Origin: Bordetella parapertussis
GTDB taxonomy: Bacteria; Pseudomonadota; Gammaproteobacteria; Burkholderiales; Burkholderiaceae_A
DNA length: 64,000 nt
NCBI GenBank assembly: GCA_945877235.1
Contig: CAMCRF010000006.1
Span: 46,645-110,644 of the forward strand
Reading direction: 5' to 3'
Position numbers and translations under genes: made by a program. The notes under the pieces were generated by a model. The model was not told the origin of the DNA. It worked only from the letters and a program-made list of their open reading frames with translations, and searched no databases. Shown piece after piece: positions 7,681-15,204 of this stretch. The number at the start of each line of letters is the position of its first letter. Positions within the stretch are counted from its first letter, which is position 1.

Positions 7681-9642
7681 ATGGGCGTCAGAATGTCCGC
7701 GATTGACCATATTGAAAACCCCGAACTAACGGCCAAGGCGGCTAAAGCTGCCGAAGACGCAGAAATTGGTGGCGACCAACGAGCCTTGCGGCCGTGGGAG
7801 CACCAGTTCTTCTTCTGGGTTTGCGTAGCCTTTACGGTGTTTCACATTTGGTCTTTGAACTTCTACCCGATTGACCCCTGGCTCTATCGGTCCATTCACG
7901 TCTCTTTTGGCAGTGCCATTGGCTTCATGATGTACCGGTTTGGCAAAAGCGAGAAGGGTGCAGGTGTGCCCTGGTTTGACTGGGTCTTCGCAATTCTGTC
8001 GATTGTGTGCTTTGCTTACATCTACAAGGAAATCGACGGTCTTCAGTTCAGGACGGGTGCTGCCCCTTTGCCGATGGATGTTGTGATTGGCTTCATCGGC
8101 ACCTTCCTCATCCTTGAACTTACCCGTCGTTGTGCTGGGTTGGCTTTGCCCATCATCGCCATTGTTTTCATGCTCTATTGCGTCGTGGGCCCGTGGATGC
8201 CTGGTGTGCTGCATCACAAGGGTTTTGACCTGGATATGTTGTTCACTTTTGTTTACTCGCCTGAGGGGGTATTCGGCCCAACGACCGCCGTCTCCTCGAC
8301 TTACATCATTCTGTTCATTGTGTTTGCCGCCTTTCTCCAAGTCTCTAAGGTCGGCGACTACTTCATTAACTTTGCCTTTGCCCTGGCTGGTCGTGCACGA
8401 GGTGGACCAGCGAAGGTTGCAGTGCTCTCAAGCGCACTGATGGGCACCATCAATGGCACGTCGGCAGGCAACGTTGCAGCCACCGGTACCTTCACGATCC
8501 CCCTCATGAAGAAGGTCGGCTATCCCGCACGAAGTGCAGGCGCCATTGAAGCAGCGGCCTCCACGGGCGGACAGTTGATGCCCCCCGTCATGGGAGCTGG
8601 GGCTTTCATCATGGCCGAGATCACGGGAATCAAGTATTCCGAAATCATGATCGCTGCTGTACTGCCTTCGCTGCTGTACTTCTTGGCGGTCTACTTTATG
8701 GTGGACAACGAGTCCAAGCGCTTGAACATGCGGGGAATGACCGCAGATGAACTCCCCGATGTGCAGCTCATGCTCCGCCGTGTCTACATGTTTGCGCCGC
8801 TCTTTATTCTCATCGGCGGGCTGGTGCTGGGCTATTCCGTCATTCGTGCTGGAACGCTCGGCCTTATTTCCGCGCTCCTCGTGAGCTGGCTCCATGCTGA
8901 GACTCGGATGGGACCAGCGAAGATCGTAGATGCGTTGCATTTGGGTGCCAAGGGCACCATCCAGCTCATGGCCGTGTGTGCCTGTGCAGGGATTATTGTT
9001 GGCGTCATCGGCTTGACTGGGGTTGGTCTGCGGTTCTCCTCACTCATTCTCTCCATTGCGGGCGACAGCCAATTCTTGGCACTGGTCTTTGCGATGTCGA
9101 TTGCAATCTTGTTGGGTATGGGCATGCCCACCACAGCCGCTTATGCGGTTGCCGCCTCCGTGGTGGCCCCTGGCCTTATCAAGTTGGGCATTTCGCCGCT
9201 GGTCGCGCACATGTTCGTCTTCTACTATGCGGTGATTTCTGCGATTACGCCGCCAGTGGCGTTGGCGGCCTACGCGGGAGCTGCCATTTCGGGCAGTGAC
9301 CCCATGAAGACCTCGGTCACCGCATTTGTTTATGGGTTAGCAGCTTTCCTAGTGCCCTTCATGTTCTTCTACAGCCCGGCGCTGCTCATGCAAAGCGATG
9401 ACGTCACCCAGATCATCCACTACGCCATCACTGCGCTCGTCGGCGTGTATCTCTTGGCAGGAGCGCTGCAGAAGTGGTACTTCGGCGTCATCGAAGGTCT
9501 ACCGCGTCTTGTATTGCTTATTGCATCTGTCTTGTTGGTCCATGGCGGTCTCATTACCGACGTGGTCGGGCTCGGGCTTGCTGTTGCGCTTGCGCTTATC
9601 CAAATCGCACGTCGTAAGAAGGCTGCTGCAGGAGCACCTTGA
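7681..9642 (+). CDS. TRAP transporter permease, fused 4TM/12TM (DctQM-like)
   Basis: A 653-residue inner-membrane protein combining the small DctQ-like part (about residues 35-190) and the large DctM-like part (about 195-600), the fused form used by TAXI systems. The DctM motifs GTINGTSAGNVAATG and EAAASTGGQLMPP are clear and many hydrophobic helices are present. Sodium-driven import of the TAXI protein's ligand is the expected role. The start is uncertain: ATG at 7681 or 7693, both without a good ribosome site. Its stop overlaps the TTG start of the next CoA-transferase by 4 bases, so the two are co-translated. Confidence 0.9.
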   Translation: MGVRMSAIDHIENPELTAKAAKAAEDAEIGGDQRALRPWEHQFFFWVCVAFTVFHIWSLNFYPIDPWLYRSIHVSFGSAIGFMMYRFGKSEKGAGVPWFDWVFAILSIVCFAYIYKEIDGLQFRTGAAPLPMDVVIGFIGTFLILELTRRCAGLALPIIAIVFMLYCVVGPWMPGVLHHKGFDLDMLFTFVYSPEGVFGPTTAVSSTYIILFIVFAAFLQVSKVGDYFINFAFALAGRARGGPAKVAVLSSALMGTINGTSAGNVAATGTFTIPLMKKVGYPARSAGAIEAAASTGGQLMPPVMGAGAFIMAEITGIKYSEIMIAAVLPSLLYFLAVYFMVDNESKRLNMRGMTADELPDVQLMLRRVYMFAPLFILIGGLVLGYSVIRAGTLGLISALLVSWLHAETRMGPAKIVDALHLGAKGTIQLMAVCACAGIIVGVIGLTGVGLRFSSLILSIAGDSQFLALVFAMSIAILLGMGMPTTAAYAVAASVVAPGLIKLGISPLVAHMFVFYYAVISAITPPVALAAYAGAAISGSDPMKTSVTAFVYGLAAFLVPFMFFYSPALLMQSDDVTQIIHYAITALVGVYLLAGALQKWYFGVIEGLPRLVLLIASVLLVHGGLITDVVGLGLAVALALIQIARRKKAAAGAP

Positions 9643-10820
9643 AGCCGCTTCAGGGCGTGACGATCGTCACGCTTGAGCACGCCATTGCCGCCCCCTACGC
9701 CACCCGACAGCTGGCGGACCTGGGGGCGCGTGTCATCAAGATTGAGCGGCCTGGAGTGGGAGACTTCGCCCGGGGTTACGACACCCGCGTCAACGGGCTC
9801 TCGTCTCATTTCGTTTGGACCAATCGCAGCAAAGAGAGCCTCACGTTGGACCTCAAGCAGCCTGAGGCACTTGAGATTCTCTGGCGCTTGATTGCTGAAG
9901 AGGCCGACGTTCTGGTCCAAAATTTAGCACCCGGCGCGTTTGAGCGCATGGGCTTTGGATTTGACGAGATTGCGGCACGCAACCCTCGCGCCATCGTGTG
10001 CAATATTTCAGGCTATGGTCCTGAGGGCGCCTATCGCGACAAGAAAGCATACGACTTGCTGATTCAAAGTGAGGCTGGCTTTCTGTCCGTGACAGGCACA
10101 GCCGATACACCCAGCAAAGCGGGCATCTCGGTTGCCGACATTGCAGCCGGCATGTATGCCTACACGAACATTCTGGCGGCGCTCATTGAGCGCGGCCGCA
10201 CGGGGAGCGGCCAGCAGATCCATGTCTCTATGCTGGAGGCGCTGGCTGAGTGGATGGGATTCCCCATGTACTACAGCTACGAGGGCGCCGCACCGCCCAT
10301 CCGGGCTGGCGCCAGTCATGCCACCATCTACCCCTACGGACCTTTTCGCGTTGGTGATGGCGGGGTGGTGATGCTGGGATTGCAGAATGAGCGTGAATGG
10401 GAAACCTTTTGCGTGCGGGTTCTTCAGCAGCCGGATTTGGCTTCAGATTCACGTTTTGATCGCAACCCCAAGCGGCACGAACGCAGGGAGGAAGTGACTC
10501 AGATCATTGAGCGGGCCTTCGCCTCGCTTCGGTCGGAGGAGGTGGTGGCGCGGCTCGAGCAGGCTCAGATTGCGAATGCGCGGGTCAACAATATGGCTGA
10601 TCTCTGGGCGCATCCGCAGCTTCAGGCGCGCAATCGTTGGATGCAGGTCTCAACGGAGCATGGGCCCATTCCCGCGCTCATTCCTCCCGGGCTCAACCCA
10701 GCCGATCAACCCATCATGAATCCAGTCCCCGCGCTTGGTCAGCATACGGATGCCATCCTTGAACAGCTCGGATACACCCAGTCGGCTCGCGCAGCGATGC
10801 GCGAGCGTGGGGTGATATAG
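9639..10820 (+). CDS. Class III CoA-transferase (CaiB/BaiF family)
   Basis: A 393-residue cytoplasmic enzyme of the formyl-CoA transferase superfamily. Expected family marks: N-terminal LADLGARVIKIERPGVGDFAR, then RSKESLTLDLK, and the catalytic aspartate D167 in SVADIAAGMYAY. It starts with TTG at 9639, supported by GGAG at 9631-9634 and by the overlap with the TRAP permease stop. Co-transcription with the transporter suggests it activates the imported acid, or one formed by the tartrate-dehydrogenase-type enzyme, as a CoA thioester. Donor and substrate cannot be read from the sequence. Confidence 0.85.
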   Translation: MKPLQGVTIVTLEHAIAAPYATRQLADLGARVIKIERPGVGDFARGYDTRVNGLSSHFVWTNRSKESLTLDLKQPEALEILWRLIAEEADVLVQNLAPGAFERMGFGFDEIAARNPRAIVCNISGYGPEGAYRDKKAYDLLIQSEAGFLSVTGTADTPSKAGISVADIAAGMYAYTNILAALIERGRTGSGQQIHVSMLEALAEWMGFPMYYSYEGAAPPIRAGASHATIYPYGPFRVGDGGVVMLGLQNEREWETFCVRVLQQPDLASDSRFDRNPKRHERREEVTQIIERAFASLRSEEVVARLEQAQIANARVNNMADLWAHPQLQARNRWMQVSTEHGPIPALIPPGLNPADQPIMNPVPALGQHTDAILEQLGYTQSARAAMRERGVI

Positions 10821-10827
10821 GCCGGCT

Positions 10828-12024
10828 TCAATCCATCGGCTGTTGAACAAAGCCGTCGCGGGTCTGGGGAAGCTTCGCCTCGAGCAGAGCGCTGGCAACT
10901 TGGGTGCGAAGGATCTGGGCTGTCCCTCCCGCAATGCTAAACATTCGGGCATCTCGCACATGTCGCTCCATTGCCAGTTCTCTGGAGTAGCCTGAGGAGC
11001 CATAGAGTTGTAGCGCCTCGTTGGTGACACGAATGGCCGTTTCCGCGGCATGAATCTTGGCCTGCGCCGCCATTTTCATGTCTGGAAATTGGCCCACAGG
11101 AACGTCGGCTGCGCGATGCAGCAGAAGTCTGGCCGCATCGAGCTGTATAGACATATCGGCCAGCATCCATTGCAGGCCTTGAAACTCGGCAATCGGCCGC
11201 CCAAACTGGCGCCGCGTTTTGGTGTAAGCCAAGGCCTCTTCGAATGCGCCTTGTGCAATACCCAATGCGACCGTGCCCGCCCCCGTGCGTTGGGCGTTGT
11301 AGGCACTCATCAGTTTGGCAAATCCTTTGCGCAGGTCTTGGCCTTGCAGCAGCATCATAGACTTGGGCACTTCAAGGTCCCGAAAATAAACATGCGTCTC
11401 TGGTATGCCCCGAACCCCCATTGCAGGTGTGCGATCTGCAATTTCAAGTCCACTCACGTGGCCATCGCGCACGACAATAAAGCCGCCAATGCCCTGCTCG
11501 ACCCCATGCTCGAATACGCGTGCAAAGATGAGATGGAGTCTTGATACGCCGCCGCCCGTGATCCAATACTTGTGACCGTTAATGACATAGGTGTCGCCCT
11601 TGAGCTCTGCTCGCGTGGTCATCTCGCTGGCCGCGCTGCCTGCGTTGGGTTCCGAAATACAGATTGCGGGCTTGTCACCCGAGAGCACACAGCCGGCTGC
11701 AAGTCGCTTCTGCTCCTCAGTGCCGTAGGCCATGATGGCGCCTATGGCCCCCATATTGGCCTCCACAGTAATGCGGCCCATCGTCGCGCAGGCCTTGGCC
11801 ATTTCTTCAATCACCAAGACAGTTTCAAGGTAGCCAAGGCCTTGACCACCATAGGCCTTGGGAATGGTCATGCCCATAAATCCATGAGCGTTGAGCTGGC
11901 GAATGTTGTCCCAGGGGTAGGCCTCGGTGCGATCGGTCTCCGCCGCGGTGGGTGCGAACTGGGCCTTGGCGAGCGCGCGCGCTCTGGTTTGTATGTCGAT
12001 CTGAGCCGATGTAAGGGCGGTCAT
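10828..12024 (-). CDS. Acyl-CoA dehydrogenase homologue, probable 3-sulfinopropionyl-CoA desulfinase
   Basis: A 398-residue flavoprotein of the acyl-CoA dehydrogenase fold (FAD/substrate motif CISEPNAGS at 122-130; LQLYGSSGYSRE near the end). Both usual sites for the catalytic glutamate are changed: the YEGT motif reads AGGT, and the isovaleryl-type position reads NAQR with Q245. It also has R84 in MGRITVE. Arg84 and Gln246 are the reported key residues of 3-sulfinopropionyl-CoA desulfinase from Advenella, which releases sulfite and gives propionyl-CoA. The upstream CoA-transferase is one base away, as in the act-acd pair of Variovorax. The start at 12024 is chosen because the longer frame to 12234 lies inside the CoA-transferase. 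It could be an ordinary dehydrogenase with an odd base. Confidence 0.8.
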   Translation of the reverse strand: MTALTSAQIDIQTRARALAKAQFAPTAAETDRTEAYPWDNIRQLNAHGFMGMTIPKAYGGQGLGYLETVLVIEEMAKACATMGRITVEANMGAIGAIMAYGTEEQKRLAAGCVLSGDKPAICISEPNAGSAASEMTTRAELKGDTYVINGHKYWITGGGVSRLHLIFARVFEHGVEQGIGGFIVVRDGHVSGLEIADRTPAMGVRGIPETHVYFRDLEVPKSMMLLQGQDLRKGFAKLMSAYNAQRTGAGTVALGIAQGAFEEALAYTKTRRQFGRPIAEFQGLQWMLADMSIQLDAARLLLHRAADVPVGQFPDMKMAAQAKIHAAETAIRVTNEALQLYGSSGYSRELAMERHVRDARMFSIAGGTAQILRTQVASALLEAKLPQTRDGFVQQPMD

Positions 12025-12025
12025 G

Positions 12026-13207
12026 TCAGTTTGCTCCAAGCCAATCGTTGAGCACCTCTTGCTGGTGTTGTCCCCGAACGGGAGGTGCGTGACGATATTG
12101 AATGGGTGTTTCAGAGAGTTTGAGCGGGTTTCCCATGGTCTTAACGGTGCCTGTTTGAGAGAGCGGGTGGGGTAGCTCCACAATGCCCCCACGATGTTGT
12201 ACTTGTGGATCGGCAAAGACCTGATCGATCGCATTCACGGGGCCACAGGGCACGCCCAGGCCCTCCAGCGCGGCAATCCAATCGTCGCGACGTCGTGTCT
12301 GGAGCACCTCATGCATCAGCGGAATGAGCACCTCACGTTCACGAACACGCGATGAGTTGAGCTTAAAGCGATCGTCTTCTGCCCATTCGCGCTTACCCAT
12401 GGCATCACAGAGCTTGCGGAACTGTCCGTCATTGCCCACAGCAATAATCATGGGGAAGTCAGCGGTCGGAAAGACCTGATAAGGAACAATACTTGGGTGG
12501 CCATTGCCAAGCCGGGGTGGGTTCTGCCCTGAATTGAGGAAGGCTGTGCCTGCGTTGATGAGCCATGAGACCTGAGTGTCCAGCAGCGAGACATCAATAT
12601 GCTGCCCTTTGCCCGTCTGATTGCGATGATGAAGTGCAGCTAGAATGCCTGTCGTGGCGTACATACCCGTCATGACATCGGCAATCCCCACACCAACCTT
12701 CATGGGGCCCGCGCCGGGTTCCCCCGTGATGCTCATGATGCCGCCCATACCTTGGATGAGAAAGTCGTAACCCGCTCTTTTGGCATAGGGCCCTGTCTGA
12801 CCGAAACCTGTAATCGAGCAATAGATGAGCTGGGGGAACTGATCCTTAATCTGCTCGTAAGCAAGTCCATAGGCTTTAAGGCCACCGACCTTGTAGTTCT
12901 CGATTACGACATCCGCTTTCTCGAGTAAACGCATCACCAAGGCTTGACCCTCTGCGGAGGCGAGATCGATCTCAATTGAGCGCTTGTTTCGGTTAGCGCA
13001 TAAGTAATACGTGCTCTCGGAGCTCGGCTTACCGTCGGATCCGGGCACGTAAGGCGGTCCCCATTTTCGGGTGTCATCACCCTCGCCGGGCTTCTCGACT
13101 TTCACAACATCAGCACCAAGGTCCCCGAGTAACTGTGCGGCAGAAGGTCCAGCGAGAATACGAGACAAGTCCAAAACGCGAATGCCGGCGAGAGCAAGGG
13201 GCTGCAT
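12026..13207 (-). CDS. Class III CoA-transferase, probable succinyl-CoA:3-sulfinopropionate CoA-transferase
   Basis: A 393-residue CaiB/BaiF enzyme. Family marks are LLGDLGADVVKVEKPGEGDDTR near residues 27-48, CANRNKRSIEIDL (70-82) and catalytic D177 in GIADVMTGMYATTG. It is separated from the acyl-CoA-dehydrogenase-like gene by one base, so the two are coupled. In Variovorax paradoxus a class III transferase (Act) next to the desulfinase (Acd) loads 3-sulfinopropionate with CoA from succinyl-CoA; the same pairing and the Gln/Arg active site of the partner make that the leading call. Another acyl substrate is possible. Confidence 0.8.
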   Translation of the reverse strand: MQPLALAGIRVLDLSRILAGPSAAQLLGDLGADVVKVEKPGEGDDTRKWGPPYVPGSDGKPSSESTYYLCANRNKRSIEIDLASAEGQALVMRLLEKADVVIENYKVGGLKAYGLAYEQIKDQFPQLIYCSITGFGQTGPYAKRAGYDFLIQGMGGIMSITGEPGAGPMKVGVGIADVMTGMYATTGILAALHHRNQTGKGQHIDVSLLDTQVSWLINAGTAFLNSGQNPPRLGNGHPSIVPYQVFPTADFPMIIAVGNDGQFRKLCDAMGKREWAEDDRFKLNSSRVREREVLIPLMHEVLQTRRRDDWIAALEGLGVPCGPVNAIDQVFADPQVQHRGGIVELPHPLSQTGTVKTMGNPLKLSETPIQYRHAPPVRGQHQQEVLNDWLGAN

Positions 13208-13324
13208 GAGGGTCCTTTAGGAGTCGATCGTCGACTGTAGGGAAATCAGCTGCCTTCGCGGAGCCGGGATAACCCGGGGTAAGAGGTAGTAACCTATCGC
13301 AGTAAAAGAGAGGAGCACAGTATC
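13208..13324. promoter_or_regulatory. Divergent promoter region with small dyads (CoA-transferase / moxR)
   Basis: This 117-base gap holds an inverted repeat AGTCGA-TCG-TCGACT (13222-13236) just upstream of the CoA-transferase start, and two short hairpins on the moxR side: CCGGG-ATAA-CCCGG (13264-13277) and AGGT-AGTA-ACCT nearby. The first is a candidate operator for the minus-strand pair; none can be assigned to a regulator. Confidence 0.3.
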
Positions 13325-14269
13325 GTGAGTCAGGCGCATATCCAGGCTCTCAAGAGCCATTTGGAATCTGTCATGGTTGGGCAATCTGAACTGCTTGAGC
13401 GGCTCATGATCGCCCTGTTGGCTGGCGGCCATGTGCTTGTGGAGGGTCTGCCGGGCCTCGCAAAAACCACGGCGATCAAGGCGCTTGCTCAGGCGGTTCA
13501 CGCAAAATTTAAGCGCATTCAATTCACTCCCGACCTCCTTCCAGGCGATCTCACCGGGACGGAGGTATACGAGGCAAAGACGGGCGATTTCCGCTTTATT
13601 GAGGGGCCTCTCTTCAACGATATTGTGTTGGCGGACGAGATCAATCGTGCGCCTGCGAAGGTTCAGAGCGCACTGCTCGAAGCTATGCAGGAGCGCCAAG
13701 TGACAGCGGGGGGTGTGACACGCGCGCTCTCGCCCATTTTTCTGGTCATGGCCACACAGAATCCCATTGAGCAGGCCGGCACCTACCGACTCCCGGAGGC
13801 CCAGCTTGACCGCTTTATGTTTCAAGTCATCCTCGATTACCCCAGCGAAACTGAGGAGCAAGAGATCCTTCGTCGACATCGACTGCACCGGGTCGCACTC
13901 GATGCAGTGCTATCAACCGACGACCTCATGCAGATGCGACACGCGGTGCAGCAGGTGCATTTGAGTGATGAGGTTGCGCATTACATGGTTCGACTGGTGC
14001 GCGCCACACGAGACCCTGGGTCTCTCTGTCCGTCTTTTGCGGGATGTATCGAGGTTGGTGCAAGCCCGCGCGCTGTGCTGGCATTGAGTGAGGCATGCTC
14101 GGCGCTCGCCTATATCCGCGGGCGAGATTTTGTTGAACCCGACGATGTCCAGGCGCTTGCTCCGGACATTCTGCGTCATCGCATGAGCCTGAGCTTACAG
14201 GCCAGTCTTAAGCGCACCAGCAAAGATGACCTGATCCAGAAATTAATCGACACGGTTCCCACGCCCTGA
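13325..14269 (+). CDS. MoxR-family AAA+ ATPase
   Basis: A 314-residue cytoplasmic ATPase. Walker A GLPGLAKT at 41-48, the family segment FTPDLLPGDLTG after it, and the Walker B/sensor region IVLADEINRAPAKVQSALLEAM are all present. It starts at GTG 13325 with AGAGGAG upstream. MoxR proteins act as chaperones with VWA-domain proteins, and here the DUF58, VWA and BatD genes follow in the same direction, the standard aerotolerance-type (Bat) arrangement. The client is not known. Confidence 0.92.
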   Translation: MSQAHIQALKSHLESVMVGQSELLERLMIALLAGGHVLVEGLPGLAKTTAIKALAQAVHAKFKRIQFTPDLLPGDLTGTEVYEAKTGDFRFIEGPLFNDIVLADEINRAPAKVQSALLEAMQERQVTAGGVTRALSPIFLVMATQNPIEQAGTYRLPEAQLDRFMFQVILDYPSETEEQEILRRHRLHRVALDAVLSTDDLMQMRHAVQQVHLSDEVAHYMVRLVRATRDPGSLCPSFAGCIEVGASPRAVLALSEACSALAYIRGRDFVEPDDVQALAPDILRHRMSLSLQASLKRTSKDDLIQKLIDTVPTP

Positions 14270-14286
14270 GTTTCGGCCCGCTCAAT

Positions 14287-15204
14287 ATGACGACCAACGG
14301 CTCACTTCTCACTGACGCGGAGATTGAGCACTTAATGGTGTTGGCGCGCCTGAGTGTTCGATCTGCAGAGCGCTCCGAGGTGCATGGGCACCGTGCAGGG
14401 GATTGGCCGGGCACTCGGTTGGGGCAGGGGCTCGACTTCGAGGAGTCTCGACCTTACTCCCCCTCCGATGCCGTCAAAGACATGGATTGGAGGAGCACTG
14501 CGCGGCTGGGTCATGCTTACGTCAAAACCTATCGAGAGGAGCGCCAACCGATGGGCGTGCTTGTGGTCGATCGAGGCGGCACCATGCGCTTTGGCAGCCG
14601 TACGCGTCTCAAGGTTGCGCAGGCTGCCCGCGCAGCAATTTGGCTGGGTACCCAGATTTTGGCTCAAGGCGCAGCGGTCAGCCTGGTGCTGTGGGATGAG
14701 CAAGACGACTGGATGGGCCCCTTTCATGGCGACGACCAATGGCTGCGTGCAGTCGAGCGTTTGACGACTGCCGCACCGCCAGTTGAAGAGCCCTGGTCTG
14801 GGTCGGTACGCGATGAGCAGAGGTATGTTCAGCGGTTGCAAAGGCTCGCCGAGGAGGTGCCCGCGGGTGCCCGTGTATTCCTACTCTCAGACTTTCTCTG
14901 GGTTACGGAGGCGCATCTGCACGCGGCAGCTTCGCTCTCTCACGGTCGCAGGGTATTCGCACTCCACATCAGCGACCCACTCGAGCGCGAATTTGAACTC
15001 CCCGGCCTGGTGAGTTTGGTGGGATCTCGACCGAGTGAGACCTATTGGATCCGTGGTGACGCCAGCCAGTGGCGGCGAGATTACGCCCGTGTGGTGAGGC
15101 AGACTGTGGCGCGGCAGCATCAAAGCCTCACAGATGCCGGCATGGGTGTGCATATGCTCTGCTCAACCCATGAGGACCTCTCTGAGTTGGATGGAGCGTC
15201 ATGA
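14287..15204 (+). CDS. DUF58 domain protein
   Basis: A 305-residue protein with the DUF58 core GLDFEESRPYSPSDAVKD followed by MDWRSTARLGHAYVKTYREE at about 50-85. DUF58 proteins resemble VWA domains and regularly sit between moxR and VWA genes, as here. No transmembrane helix precedes the domain, so this is a soluble or peripheral form. Its stop overlaps the ATG of the next gene by 4 bases. It probably works with MoxR and the large VWA protein in assembly of an envelope complex; the exact role is unknown. Confidence 0.88.
   Translation: MTTNGSLLTDAEIEHLMVLARLSVRSAERSEVHGHRAGDWPGTRLGQGLDFEESRPYSPSDAVKDMDWRSTARLGHAYVKTYREERQPMGVLVVDRGGTMRFGSRTRLKVAQAARAAIWLGTQILAQGAAVSLVLWDEQDDWMGPFHGDDQWLRAVERLTTAAPPVEEPWSGSVRDEQRYVQRLQRLAEEVPAGARVFLLSDFLWVTEAHLHAAASLSHGRRVFALHISDPLEREFELPGLVSLVGSRPSETYWIRGDASQWRRDYARVVRQTVARQHQSLTDAGMGVHMLCSTHEDLSELDGAS

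Noticed and set aside
13217..13888. Open frame of 223 codons on the minus strand opposite moxR
   Set aside because: It lies antisense to a clear MoxR ATPase with intact motifs, has no recognisable domain and no ribosome site.
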